Position numbers and translations under genes: made by a program. Below, piece by piece: positions 24,670 to 33,219 of a stretch of 64,000 bases of DNA. The notes beneath the pieces are model-generated. The model saw only the letters and a program-made list of their open reading frames with translations, was not told the origin of the DNA and made no database searches. Origin of the DNA: Sphingobacterium olei (lineage in GTDB: Bacteria > Bacteroidota > Bacteroidia > Sphingobacteriales > Sphingobacteriaceae); assembly GCF_005048855.1 (NCBI RefSeq), contig NZ_SUME01000006.1, positions 124,001-188,000 of the forward strand, given 5' to 3'. Numbering within the stretch: the stretch's first letter is position 1; every line of letters begins with the position of its first letter.

Positions 24670-25656
24670 ATGGAATACAGAAGAATGGGGAAGAGTGGTC
24701 TCCAATTAAGTGCATTATCATTTGGTTCGTGGGTCACTTTTGCAAGACAGACAGACGATAATATTAATGATAGGCTAATGTCTATTGCTTATGAAAATGG
24801 TGTCAATTTTTTTGATAATGCCGAAGTGTACTCCGCCGGTAAGTCGGAAGAAATGATGGGAAGAATATTGAAAAAGAAAGGTTGGGATAGGAGTTCCTTT
24901 GTGCTTTCTAGTAAAGCTTTTTTTGGTTGGAAGGGGGAGGATAAGAAGCCTAATCAACACGGGTTAAGTAGGAAACATTTAATGGAAGCATGTGATGAAG
25001 CTTTGCAGAGGTTGCAGGTGGAATACCTTGATTTATATTATTGCCATCGTGCAGATAAGAATGTGCCGATCGAAGAAGTGGTGCGCACGATGAACACGCT
25101 GATACAACAAGGTAAGATATTTTATTGGGGTACAAGTGAATGGTCGGCAGCGGAAATTATGGAAGCGCATATGATCGCGAGGGAATTGGGCTTGGAAGGA
25201 CCTGCAGTAGAGCAACCCGAATATAACTTGTTTAACCGACGGAAAATGGAATCCGAATTCTTAAGTATATTTAATAATATAGGAATGGGCAGTACTATTT
25301 GGAGTCCGTTGGCGTCAGGACTGTTAACCGGGAAATACAACAGCGGAGTTCCTGATGGGTCGAGGATGTCTTTGGAAGGATACGAATGGTTGAAGGATAG
25401 GGCATTGTTGGATGATAAGGTTTTGCGGGTGAAACAATTAGGTGCTTTTGCGCAGGAGCTAGGGGTTTCATTGCCAACATTATCTATCGCATGGTGTATT
25501 CAGAATCCGAATGTTACTACTGCGATATTGGGTGCGACTAAAGAAAGTCAATTGGTGGAGAACTTTAAGGCTTTTGAAGTTTTATCTGTGTTGACGGAGG
25601 AAGTGAGGGAAAAGATAGATGATATTATGGGGACAAAACCCGACGTGGTTCGTTAG
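24670..25656 (+). CDS. Aldo/keto reductase (potassium-channel beta-subunit-like)
   Basis: A cytoplasmic NADPH-dependent oxidoreductase of 328 residues. The catalytic tetrad is recognisable: Asp and Tyr in NFFDNAEVY, Lys in SSKAFFGW, and His in YYCHRADK. Cofactor-binding segments EQPEYNLFNR and the C-terminal ILGATKESQLVEN are present. The sequence is closest in pattern to YghZ and Kv-beta-type members (SFGSWVTFARQ, LASGLLTGKYN), for which methylglyoxal or other small aldehydes are common substrates. It stands alone, convergent with rplS through a shared terminator. Confidence 0.9.
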   Translation: MEYRRMGKSGLQLSALSFGSWVTFARQTDDNINDRLMSIAYENGVNFFDNAEVYSAGKSEEMMGRILKKKGWDRSSFVLSSKAFFGWKGEDKKPNQHGLSRKHLMEACDEALQRLQVEYLDLYYCHRADKNVPIEEVVRTMNTLIQQGKIFYWGTSEWSAAEIMEAHMIARELGLEGPAVEQPEYNLFNRRKMESEFLSIFNNIGMGSTIWSPLASGLLTGKYNSGVPDGSRMSLEGYEWLKDRALLDDKVLRVKQLGAFAQELGVSLPTLSIAWCIQNPNVTTAILGATKESQLVENFKAFEVLSVLTEEVREKIDDIMGTKPDVVR

Positions 25657-25690
25657 GGGGTAGATAGGGCTTTTTTGAATGCTTATAGAA

Positions 25691-25732
25691 AAAAGAAAAA
25701 GGATGTAATATCGATTGCATCCTTTTTCTTTT
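25691..25732 (+). terminator. Bidirectional terminator between AKR and rplS
   Basis: AAAAGAAAAAGGATGTAAT pairs with ATTGCATCCTTTTTCTTTT (one T-G wobble) around ATCG. Confidence 0.85.
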
Positions 25733-25753
25733 GAAGTAGTTTCGTGTTTAAAA

Positions 25754-26101
25754 TTAAACGCGTCTAGTTTTGATACGGGCTGCTTTACCAGTAAGACCGC
25801 GCAAATAGAATAATTTAGCGCGACGTACTTTACCATAGCTATTTACTACAATTTTTTCAATGTTTGGCGAATTTACAGGGAAAATACGTTCAACACCTAT
25901 GCCGTTAGAAATTTTACGAACGGTAAAAGTAGCGTTGGCACCTTCGCTGTTTAATTGGAGTACTACACCTTGGTACACCTGAACACGCTCTTTATTTCCT
26001 TCGCGAATTTTATAATGAACGCTGATGGTATCTCCTGCTTTGAAAGCGGGATTTTCATTTCTTACGACCGCTTGTTCTTCTACAAATTTTACTAAATCCA
26101 T
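25754..26101 (-). CDS. rplS: 50S ribosomal protein L19
   Basis: A 115-residue structural protein of the large subunit, located at the interface with the small subunit. Standard signatures are FKAGDTISVHYKIREGNKERVQVYQG and RKISNGIGVERIFPVNSP, followed by a basic C-terminus (GKVRRAKLFYLRGLTGKAARIK). In many bacteria it lies in an rpsP-rimM-trmD-rplS operon, but here it stands alone with its own leader of about 115 nt and its own terminator. Confidence 0.97.
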   Translation of the reverse strand: MDLVKFVEEQAVVRNENPAFKAGDTISVHYKIREGNKERVQVYQGVVLQLNSEGANATFTVRKISNGIGVERIFPVNSPNIEKIVVNSYGKVRRAKLFYLRGLTGKAARIKTRRV

Positions 26102-26221
26102 GATTTCGAGTAATTATTAACGATTTATATCCTGTAAAAATCGGAATGCAATATTACAGCTTTTATTTTAATTAAAAAAAAGTTTTTTAAAATACTTTTT
26201 GACCTCTTTTGGAAGCGACTG

Positions 26222-26229
26222 CAAAGGTA
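26222..26229 (-). promoter_or_regulatory. -7 box of rplS (TACCTTTG)
   Basis: A TAnnTTTG match on the minus strand. TTG occurs 24 nt further upstream, which is a slightly long spacing. The 303-bp region 26102-26405 otherwise holds only the rplS leader and the tRNA-Pro promoter. Confidence 0.6.
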
Positions 26230-26348
26230 AGAAAAAAAATATTTTTTTATAAACAATTAGGAGATGTTTTCAATATTAGAAATGAAACGTTGAAAAAAAA
26301 ATATTTTGCAATGAATCAACGTGTTAATGTGAATGTTTGTGTTTGTCC

Positions 26349-26378
26349 TTGACAAAATCATTTTTACCCGTATATTTG
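26349..26378 (+). promoter_or_regulatory. Promoter of tRNA-Pro (TTG, 19 nt, TATATTTG)
   Basis: TTG at 26349-26351 and TATATTTG at 26371-26378 with a 19-nt spacer, a full consensus match. The predicted start is about 20 nt before the tRNA. Confidence 0.85.
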
Positions 26379-26405
26379 TGCCACACAAAAAAGGTAATGC
26401 CTTTT

Positions 26406-26479
26406 CGGGGTGTAGCGTAGCCCGGTATCGCGCCACATTTGGGATGTGGAGGTCGTAGGTTCGAATCCTGCCACCCCGA
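26406..26479 (+). tRNA. tRNA-Pro (TGG)
   Basis: A 74-nt cloverleaf. The acceptor CGGGGTG pairs with CACCCCG, the discriminator is A, the anticodon stem-loop CCACA-TTTGGGA-TGTGG gives anticodon TGG, and the T-arm holds GGTTCGAATCC. CCA is not encoded. It is followed at once by a GAAA-loop terminator and by tandem copies of its own 3' end. Confidence 0.96.
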
Positions 26480-26766
26480 CAAAAAAAGTCTGACGAAAGT
26501 CGGACTTTTTTTTGTCTGTGGCGGGATGAGAACCGTGGTTCGATCCGCAGGAGGCTTCAGGGTCGTGCTGGGGGATCGAGGGGCTGAGCCAATCCTGCCA
26601 CCCCGACAAAAAAAGTCTGACGAAAGTCGGACTTTTTTTTGTTTGTGGCGGGATGAGAACCGTGGTTCGATCCGCAGGAGGCTTCAGGGTCGTGCTGGGG
26701 GATCGGGGGGCTGAGCCAATCCTGCCACCCCGACAAAAAAAGTCTGACGAAAGTCGGACTTTTTTT
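26464..26766 (+). repeat. 127-bp tandem array of tRNA-Pro 3' end plus terminator
   Basis: The last 16 nt of the tRNA (AATCCTGCCACCCCGA) and the terminator hairpin (AAAAAGTCTGAC-GAAA-GTCGGACTTTTT) occur at 26464, 26591 and 26718, an exact period of 127 bp. The two complete intervening segments (26514-26590 and 26641-26717) differ at only two positions. A diverged partial fourth segment starts after 26766. Within each spacer GTGGCGGGAT can pair with ATCCTGCCAC, and a T-arm-like GTGGTTCGATCCGC is present. It looks like recent tandem duplication at a tRNA 3' end. Confidence 0.9.
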
Positions 26767-26948
26767 GTTTGTAGCAGAATTAGAACCTCAGTTCGAATGT
26801 GCGGCATCGCAAAGGGTTAGTAGCTAGCTCAAAAGTCTGTTTATAAGAAGGGGAACTTATTGCAAAAAAAATAAACCGACCTGTACAATTAATTGTTACT
26901 TATTAGTAAGCAAAGATATGCTTGATTTACGTTCAAACACAGAATACA

Positions 26949-27211
26949 ATGAAAGTGGAAAAATCAGATATTGTCCGCTATGCCCCTAAGTCTACTTTTT
27001 GATGGGCTGGATGATGGTCGTCGGCGGAAAAAGATTTTTCAACGATCTCCCCACCGCCGTGTTGGTGTTGATTTTTGTTGGGGCAGGCCTATATTCATTG
27101 GGTATTGCGTTTTACAGCTATAAGAGAAATCTGAATGCGCATGCTATATGGCACGCATTAGTCCTTGCAGCAGCAATTTGTCATTATGTGGCTATTTTGC
27201 TGGCCATGTGA
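26949..27211 (+). pseudogene. Hemolysin III (HlyIII/PAQR) C-terminal remnant
   Basis: From about 26990 the plus strand encodes VYFLMGWMMV through GLYSLGIAFYSYKR to NAHAIWHALVLAAAICHYVA. These are the last three membrane helices and the HxxxH-type metal motif of hemolysin III family membrane proteins, which are normally about 210 residues. The N-terminal two-thirds is missing, and an in-frame stop (26987-26989) precedes the matching part. The segment just upstream (ATG at 26949) is in another frame, which suggests a frameshift as well. The only available in-frame start would be TTG at 26999. It is probably a truncated relic next to the tRNA-Pro array. Confidence 0.65.
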
Positions 27212-27325
27212 GTGCGACTTTTAAAACAATAACGATACAGCTTATTATTTTAAAAAGAATATATATCGAAGATCCAACCCAATTGGAAAGGTCTTTAATC
27301 CAGTATCGATAAATGATCCATTTTG

Positions 27326-27784
27326 TCATATTGAATAAGCCGTCTCACTCTTGGTTTCGGAGAGTACAAAATAGGTTTGTACGGTATTTACCTGGGGCAA
27401 GACTGCCAATTTATGCCGAAGGAACATGTGGTAGGCATCCATGTCTTTAGTAGCTATGCGTAACATAAAATCATAGGATCCTGCCATTTGATAGCACTCC
27501 ATTACTTCAGGGAATTTCGCAACATCGCGTTCAAACTCATTTAGTACTTCGGCCGTATGTGCTTTAAGAAAGACCTGGGAAAAAGAAATAAGGCCGATTC
27601 CTATCTTATGCCGATCTACGATAGCCACAGTCCTTTTTATATAACCTTGTGCTTTGAGTTTTTTAACCCGCTCATGAATAGCAGCTATTGATTTATGTAA
27701 TTTGAAAGATAACTCTTTGTTACTCAATGTAGCATCTTGCTGAAGTAAGCGAAGTAGTTTTATGTCTGTATCATCTAATTGCAT
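27326..27784 (-). CDS. Lrp/AsnC family transcriptional regulator
   Basis: A 152-residue feast/famine regulator. The N-terminal winged helix-turn-helix (about residues 1-60, MQLDDTDIKLLRLLQQDATLSNKEL) is followed by the RAM ligand-binding domain (about 65-145, including ECYQMAGSYDFMLRIATKD). Such proteins form octameric discs and respond to amino acids. It is divergent from the cysteine-synthase-like gene at 27976, with 191 bp between them, so it probably controls that gene or itself. The effector amino acid cannot be read from the sequence. Confidence 0.93.
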   Translation of the reverse strand: MQLDDTDIKLLRLLQQDATLSNKELSFKLHKSIAAIHERVKKLKAQGYIKRTVAIVDRHKIGIGLISFSQVFLKAHTAEVLNEFERDVAKFPEVMECYQMAGSYDFMLRIATKDMDAYHMFLRHKLAVLPQVNTVQTYFVLSETKSETAYSI

Positions 27785-27975
27785 AAGTGTATTTTTTCTT
27801 GGTACTCTGCTAAATTATATATTTTTCACGAATAATTTATTTAATTGTAGTGTTTATTCCATAAAAATTATCGAAAAGAAGTGTTAGTGTTGAATATTAT
27901 CTTGTTAAACTGCAATTTTGTTGATGAAATGATGGAGAGCGTTTTAGTGTGTCAATGATTTAAAATAAAACATAA

Positions 27976-29043
27976 ATGATAGAAGAAGTGATGAGTAAGT
28001 GTCTTTCTCCCGAACTGGATAGTAGATTTAAACACCTGTGGTGTTTGGTTGGTAATACGCCCATGTTGGAGTTGCAGTATCACTATAAGGGAAAAGCTGG
28101 AAGGATATACGTGAAGTGTGAAAACTATAATCTCACGGGAAGTATAAAGGATCGTATGGCGTTATATATTCTCTATAAGGCATATATGAACTGTCAGATC
28201 AACCCCAAGGATATGATTGTGGAAGCAACAAGTGGCAACACGGGTATTTCTTTTTCGGCGATTGGTAAAGCATTGGGGCATCAGGTGAAAATCATTATGC
28301 CTAATTGGCTGAGTAAAGAGCGTATCGACATCATAAAAAGTATGGGAGCTGATATACAGCTGGTCAGTAAAGAGGAGGGAGGCTTTCTCGGGAGTATTAG
28401 GTTAAGTGAGGAGTTGGCCGCAAAAGGAGGCGTGTTTTTGCCGAGACAGTTCGAGAATGAATTCAATGTGGAGGCGCATGAATTGACTACGGGAAAAGAG
28501 ATTGTATCTCAGCTTTCCTCGGTCGGACTGGCGGCAGATGCTTTTGTGGCAGGAGTAGGTACCGGTGGCACGGTGATGGGGGTAGGTAGGCAGCTCCGGA
28601 ATAGTAATCCGTTTGTTAAAATACATCCACTTGAACCTGCAGAAAGTCCAACATTGACGACTGGCTATAAAGTAGGCTCTCACCGTATTCAGGGAATTTC
28701 AGATGAATTTATTCCTGCTATTGTAAAGCTGGACGAAGTAGATCGGGTGATCAAAGCGTGCGACGGTGATGCGATTATTATGGCGCAGAAATTAGCAAAG
28801 GAACTGGGATTGGCTGTAGGAATCTCCTCTGGTGCTAATATTATCGGTGCGATTAAATTAAAAGAAGAGCTTGGGGATGATGCCGTAGTGGTAACATTAC
28901 TCTGCGATGATAATAAAAAATATTTAAGTACTGATCTCGTGCGTGAAGAACCGATTAAGCCGGGGTATGTGTCTAGTGATCTTTCGTTTACGGGGTATTT
29001 GCCAATTAGTAGACTGGAGAAACCATTGATCGGTGTACGATAA
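27976..29043 (+). CDS. PLP-dependent cysteine synthase family protein
   Basis: A 355-residue fold-type II PLP enzyme. The PLP-binding Lys is K58 in NLTGSIKDRMALY, the Asn loop is EATSGNTGIS, and the phosphate-binding glycine loop is GTGGTVMGVG. The overall layout is that of O-acetylserine sulfhydrylase or cystathionine beta-synthase catalytic domains, with a C-terminal extension of about 30 residues beyond the usual end. It most likely makes cysteine or a related beta-substituted amino acid from an activated serine. The divergent Lrp-type regulator supports an amino-acid role. Confidence 0.85.
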   Translation: MIEEVMSKCLSPELDSRFKHLWCLVGNTPMLELQYHYKGKAGRIYVKCENYNLTGSIKDRMALYILYKAYMNCQINPKDMIVEATSGNTGISFSAIGKALGHQVKIIMPNWLSKERIDIIKSMGADIQLVSKEEGGFLGSIRLSEELAAKGGVFLPRQFENEFNVEAHELTTGKEIVSQLSSVGLAADAFVAGVGTGGTVMGVGRQLRNSNPFVKIHPLEPAESPTLTTGYKVGSHRIQGISDEFIPAIVKLDEVDRVIKACDGDAIIMAQKLAKELGLAVGISSGANIIGAIKLKEELGDDAVVVTLLCDDNKKYLSTDLVREEPIKPGYVSSDLSFTGYLPISRLEKPLIGVR

Positions 29044-29096
29044 TATATAACTGTTGTTTCAACCTAAAATTGTAAACTTTTAGGTATTGTTTGTGT

Positions 29097-29137
29097 GAGG
29101 GGTATCCGATCAGGAGTATGATCGGTACCTCTTTTTT
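29097..29137 (+). terminator. Terminator after the cysteine-synthase-like gene
   Basis: GAGGGGTA-CCGATCA pairs with TGATCGG-TACCTC with a bulge, followed by TTTTTT. A weaker hairpin (ACCTAAAA/TTTTAGGT, 29062-29085) precedes it. Confidence 0.7.
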
Positions 29138-29168
29138 GAAAATATAAAATCAACCAAAAAAGCATATT

Positions 29169-30866
29169 ATGATGAAGATAGTTTTTCAAATTTTATTAAC
29201 GATGAGTTTCCTGTTTCAGGGAGCTGGTTTCGCGCAGGAGGATAGTTTGGTTTCGTTTGACGATATTGAATTTTCGGAGGGAGCTCAGGATACGGAAGGG
29301 CTGATCGATGTTTCTGATGAGGTAGTTTTCTCAGATGGTGCTGATACTGCGTCGTTCAATGAAGGTGAAAGTGATGATGCTGTCGTTACACGGGTACCGA
29401 TTGAGCAGGCAGAGAAACAATCAATGTGGGCAATATTTATCGCGGGATTAATCGGCGGATTTGCGGCATTCCTGATGCCCTGTATTTTTCCGATGGTACC
29501 ATTGACGGTAAGTTTTTTTACGAAAAAGTCGGGCAGTAAAGGGAAAGCGGTTTCGCAGGCGTTGTTATATGGTATATTTATTATCGTTATTTATGTTGCC
29601 CTGGGCATGTTGATTACCATGGCGTTTGGTGCGGATGCATTAAATGCGCTTTCTACGAATGGTGTTTTCAATTTTCTTTTCTTTCTATTACTGGTTGTGT
29701 TCGCAGCTTCCTTTTTTGGTGCATTTGAAATTACACTGCCCAGTTCTTTTGTCAATAAAATTGATGCGAATTCGGACAAAGGCGGTTTGGTAGGTTTGTT
29801 TTTTATGTCGGCTAGTCTAGCAGTAGTTTCCTTCTCTTGTACGGGGCCGATAATCGGCACGCTGCTTGTTGAGGCCGCTACAAAAGGGGAACGATTGGGG
29901 CCGGCAATTGGTATGTTTGGTTTTTCTTTAGCATTGGCCGTGCCTTTTGTATTATTTGCTATGTTTCCTTCCATGATGAAGTCGCTGCCCAAATCAGGTG
30001 GATGGCTCAATAGTGTGAAAGTAGTGTTAGGATTCCTGGAGCTTGCCTTGGCTTTAAAATTTTTGTCTAATGTTGACTTGGCTTATAATTGGCAAATATT
30101 GGATAGGGAAGTGTTCCTTTCGTTATGGATTGTCATCTTTGGATTGATGGGATTGTACCTTATTGGTAAAATCAAATTTTCACACGATAGTCCGTTAAAT
30201 TATTTGTCTGTTCCCCGAACGATACTGGCCATAGTTGTTTTTTCATTTGTGGTGTATATGGTACCGGGTATGTGGGGAGCGCCACTGAAATCTATAGCCG
30301 CTTTCTTGCCACCGATAGGTACACAGGATTTTGATATTTCGACTGTGCATAGCATGGGCGGTACACATACGGCAGATGCCAGTGGTCGTAAACATTATAC
30401 GCATTTTCACAGTCGGGCAACGATTAAGGGATTTGATCCCTATTACGATTATGAGGAAGCCCTTGCTGCGGCGAAAGCGCAAAACAAACCCTTAATGATA
30501 GATTTTACGGGATGGACTTGCGTCAATTGTCGTAAGATGGAGGCGGATGTGTGGTCTGATCAGAAAATAAGAAATTTGATTAATCAGGAATTTATTCTAG
30601 TAGAATTATATGTGGATGAGCATGATTTAAAGCTCGCGGAAGCGGAACAATATATTTCTCCACAAACTGGAAAGAAAATAAATACAGTTGGTAAAAAGAA
30701 TACAGATTTTCAGATCAGTAAGTTTGGTAGTAATTCTCAGCCGTTATATGCGTTGGTGGGCAATGATGGTGAGCTGCTTGTGCAGTCAAGTGGCGCAAAC
30801 TATGATATCGATAAATATGCTGCTTTTCTGCAGTCTGGTATAAAGGCGTATCAAGAACGGAATTGA
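29169..30866 (+). CDS. Thiol:disulfide interchange protein, DsbD-like, lacking the N-terminal DsbD domain
   Basis: Transfers reducing power from cytoplasmic thioredoxin to the periplasm. After a signal peptide (1-22) comes an acidic, disordered-looking region (23-85) where E. coli DsbD has its immunoglobulin-like alpha domain. Next is the CcdA-like membrane domain with its redox pair (C105 in LMPCIFP and C224 in FSCTG). The C-terminal thioredoxin domain has active site WTCVNC (C452, C455). A His-rich stretch lies at about 395-415. With the alpha domain missing, a separate periplasmic partner must receive the electrons. Single gene; terminator at 30884. Confidence 0.9.
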   Translation: MMKIVFQILLTMSFLFQGAGFAQEDSLVSFDDIEFSEGAQDTEGLIDVSDEVVFSDGADTASFNEGESDDAVVTRVPIEQAEKQSMWAIFIAGLIGGFAAFLMPCIFPMVPLTVSFFTKKSGSKGKAVSQALLYGIFIIVIYVALGMLITMAFGADALNALSTNGVFNFLFFLLLVVFAASFFGAFEITLPSSFVNKIDANSDKGGLVGLFFMSASLAVVSFSCTGPIIGTLLVEAATKGERLGPAIGMFGFSLALAVPFVLFAMFPSMMKSLPKSGGWLNSVKVVLGFLELALALKFLSNVDLAYNWQILDREVFLSLWIVIFGLMGLYLIGKIKFSHDSPLNYLSVPRTILAIVVFSFVVYMVPGMWGAPLKSIAAFLPPIGTQDFDISTVHSMGGTHTADASGRKHYTHFHSRATIKGFDPYYDYEEALAAAKAQNKPLMIDFTGWTCVNCRKMEADVWSDQKIRNLINQEFILVELYVDEHDLKLAEAEQYISPQTGKKINTVGKKNTDFQISKFGSNSQPLYALVGNDGELLVQSSGANYDIDKYAAFLQSGIKAYQERN

Positions 30867-30883
30867 TAATAACGCGGATTAAG

Positions 30884-30921
30884 AATAGGAAAAGCGAGCA
30901 TAAAAGCTCGCTTTTCCTATT
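30884..30921 (+). terminator. Bidirectional terminator between the DsbD-like and DPP IV genes
   Basis: A 16-bp perfect stem (AATAGGAAAAGCGAGC and its complement) with an ATAAAA loop. It overlaps the last codons of the convergent peptidase gene. Confidence 0.8.
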
Positions 30922-33175
30922 TAAGATGCAAATCAAAATACCTTGCTATTTTTTCATAGAGGTGAATACGATCCTTACCGCCCACGTTGTGTTCATGGCT
31001 AGGGTAGAGGAAGTAATCCACTTGCTTCCCTGCTTTGATGCATTTTTCAATAAAATCCATGCTATGTTGTTGTACGACTACTGGATCTTGCGCACCATGG
31101 ATAATTAAAAGATTGCCTTTTAATCGATCTGCCTTATTCAGGAGCGAAGTTTTGGCGTAGCCTTCAGGATTTTCCTGCGGTGTATCCATATAACGCTCGC
31201 CATACATCACTTCATAATATTTCCAATCGATAACCGGGCCACCAGCGACAGCAGCCTTAAAGATTTCGTTGTGCTTGGTCATAAAAGAAGTTGCCATATA
31301 ACCGCCGTAGCTCCATCCGAATATACCCATGTTTTCCGTGTCTACGTAAGGAAGGGACTTGAGGTATTCGATGCCTTTTAGCTGGTCTTCCATCTCGGCT
31401 TCACCCAGGTTGCGGTGCGTGACACGGGTAAAATCTCTTCCTCTTGCATCCGATCCTCTATTGTCTAAGGTGAATACGACATATCCATTTTGTGCCATGT
31501 AGAGGTCAAAATATCCTACACCTCCAAGCCACCTATCGGTAACTAATTGTGCATGTGATCCCCCGTATAGGTAGATCATAACAGGGTATTCTTTTGTCTT
31601 ATCAAAATTCAGCGGGTAAGTGATCCTTGCATTTAAGGGTGTCTTGCCATCCGGAGAGATGAACTCTTTGAATTCAATACGGGGTAAGTTTATTTTTCCG
31701 ACAAATGGATTGTCTGCCTTAATAATAGGGAGCTCCTTTTTGTCTTTCGTTTGAATAACCTGAACCACATTTGGTGTATTTAAATTGCTGTACTGATCTA
31801 AAATAAAACTACCGCTCGAACTCACTGACGCTTGATGTACACCATTTGCTGTTGTCAATTGGGTAGTTTTACCCGATTTTAACTCCACTTCAAATAGATG
31901 TCTTTCCAATCCGTTCTTCGCTGCTCCTACATAGTAGGCCTTTTGGCTTTTAGCGTCAAATCCTGTTAGATCGGTGACGATAATGTCTTGATGCCCTAGG
32001 TGTCTGACTAGTGTTCCGTCTGTATTATAGAGGTACAATTGGTTGTAGCCATCTTTATCGGTTTGATAGAGAAACTGTGTGTTATTTTTTGGAAGAAAAG
32101 TAAGCGGATGCTGTGGCTCCACCCAAGTGGAAGATTTCTCTTCAAATAGTGTTTTTACAAATGCTCCGGTATTGGCATTGTACTGGTTGAGTTTTAAGTG
32201 ATCCTGTCCGCGATTTAATACACCAACATAGATGGACTGACCGGTTGGATCCCAAGTGGCGATCGTGAGATATTGTTCTTTGGGTTCTCCGGTTTGCAAT
32301 GTTATGTGTTCGTTTTTATCCGTGTCGAAGATAACAAGAGTCACTTCTTCACTCTTCATTCCGGCCATCGGATACCGGATGTCTTTTACAGTTGCCACGC
32401 GTGAATCCCATTGCGGAAGGGGATACTTAGATACCATTGTTTCATCTTTTCGGTAGTACAGTAGCTTTTTGTTGTCTGGGCTCCACCACATCCCTTTATT
32501 AATGCCAAATTCTTGTCGATGTGTGTAATCACTTCCATTCACAATGCCATCTACCGTGTCCTTTGTTACTTGTACTTTTCTTCCGGCTGCATCTATGATT
32601 TCAATGTTATTGCCTATCAGATAGGCTATGCTACCGCCGTCATTTCCGTATTCTGTATTGGACACGCCGGAAGGAACACTGCTTGTTACCGTAGCTTTTT
32701 GGGATTTGGTATTGTACTCGATTACATACGAGTTGTTCGCTCCCTGCGCGGAAAAGGATAATACCTGATCTCCTGTCCAGGAGTAGTCGAAAGGAATATA
32801 TTTCAGTTCAATTTTTTCGTTGGGGAGAGCCGAAGTAACGGCAGACTGAAGTTGATTTACGGTAATCAGGTTCTGTGGCGACCAGTTGTCTTTGGCGGAT
32901 CGGATGACCAAGTTTTGGTATGTGCTATCAAGACATGTGAATGCATCTTCCGTGTGCATCCATTTTTGTGCTATTAATGTTTTCGGAGAAAATCTTCCCG
33001 GACCATAAACGGTCTCATCTATAGTAAAGTTTCGCTGACCGTAGGCGCAGGTAAAACCAAATAAAACTTGCAAGATTAGCGGTACTGCTAACAGCGATAA
33101 AAATGTTCTGCAGGTTCTTGATGACCATTTAGGACAGATACTTGCGGGAAAAAATAAGGCTAGGAATTTATGCAT
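30917..33175 (-). CDS. Dipeptidyl peptidase IV-like serine peptidase (S9 family)
   Basis: An exported peptidase that removes N-terminal dipeptides, usually Xaa-Pro or Xaa-Ala. The 752-residue protein has a signal segment near residues 25-47, an eight-bladed beta-propeller (roughly 60-490, DPPIV_N), and an alpha/beta-hydrolase domain. The triad is S622 in GWSYGGY, D697 in GAQDPVV, and H729 in HEHNV. The longer frame starts at a TTG (33199) that overlaps a -7 promoter box, so the ATG at 33175 was preferred. It is probably periplasmic and used for peptide nutrition. Confidence 0.94.
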   Translation of the reverse strand: MHKFLALFFPASICPKWSSRTCRTFLSLLAVPLILQVLFGFTCAYGQRNFTIDETVYGPGRFSPKTLIAQKWMHTEDAFTCLDSTYQNLVIRSAKDNWSPQNLITVNQLQSAVTSALPNEKIELKYIPFDYSWTGDQVLSFSAQGANNSYVIEYNTKSQKATVTSSVPSGVSNTEYGNDGGSIAYLIGNNIEIIDAAGRKVQVTKDTVDGIVNGSDYTHRQEFGINKGMWWSPDNKKLLYYRKDETMVSKYPLPQWDSRVATVKDIRYPMAGMKSEEVTLVIFDTDKNEHITLQTGEPKEQYLTIATWDPTGQSIYVGVLNRGQDHLKLNQYNANTGAFVKTLFEEKSSTWVEPQHPLTFLPKNNTQFLYQTDKDGYNQLYLYNTDGTLVRHLGHQDIIVTDLTGFDAKSQKAYYVGAAKNGLERHLFEVELKSGKTTQLTTANGVHQASVSSSGSFILDQYSNLNTPNVVQVIQTKDKKELPIIKADNPFVGKINLPRIEFKEFISPDGKTPLNARITYPLNFDKTKEYPVMIYLYGGSHAQLVTDRWLGGVGYFDLYMAQNGYVVFTLDNRGSDARGRDFTRVTHRNLGEAEMEDQLKGIEYLKSLPYVDTENMGIFGWSYGGYMATSFMTKHNEIFKAAVAGGPVIDWKYYEVMYGERYMDTPQENPEGYAKTSLLNKADRLKGNLLIIHGAQDPVVVQQHSMDFIEKCIKAGKQVDYFLYPSHEHNVGGKDRIHLYEKIARYFDLHLK

Positions 33176-33196
33176 ATATTTTTTTAAAAATCTGAG

Positions 33197-33204
33197 CAAA
33201 ATTA
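33197..33204 (-). promoter_or_regulatory. -7 box of the DPP IV gene (TAATTTTG)
   Basis: A TAnnTTTG match on the minus strand, about 21 nt upstream of the ATG at 33175. It rules out the longer TTG-started frame. Confidence 0.5.
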
Positions 33205-33219
33205 AGGATTATTTCGGTT

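Noticed and set aside
26439..26714. 91-codon plus-strand frame across the tRNA-Pro array
   Set aside because: It starts inside the tRNA and only translates the 127-bp repeats and terminators.
26464..26766. CRISPR-like appearance of the regular repeats
   Set aside because: The whole 127-bp unit repeats, including the spacers, and no cas genes are near, so it is a simple tandem repeat.
26364..26807. 147-codon minus-strand frame including GVAGFEPTTSTSQMWRDTGLRYTP
   Set aside because: It is the antisense translation of tRNA-Pro and its tandem repeats, a well-known kind of false gene call.
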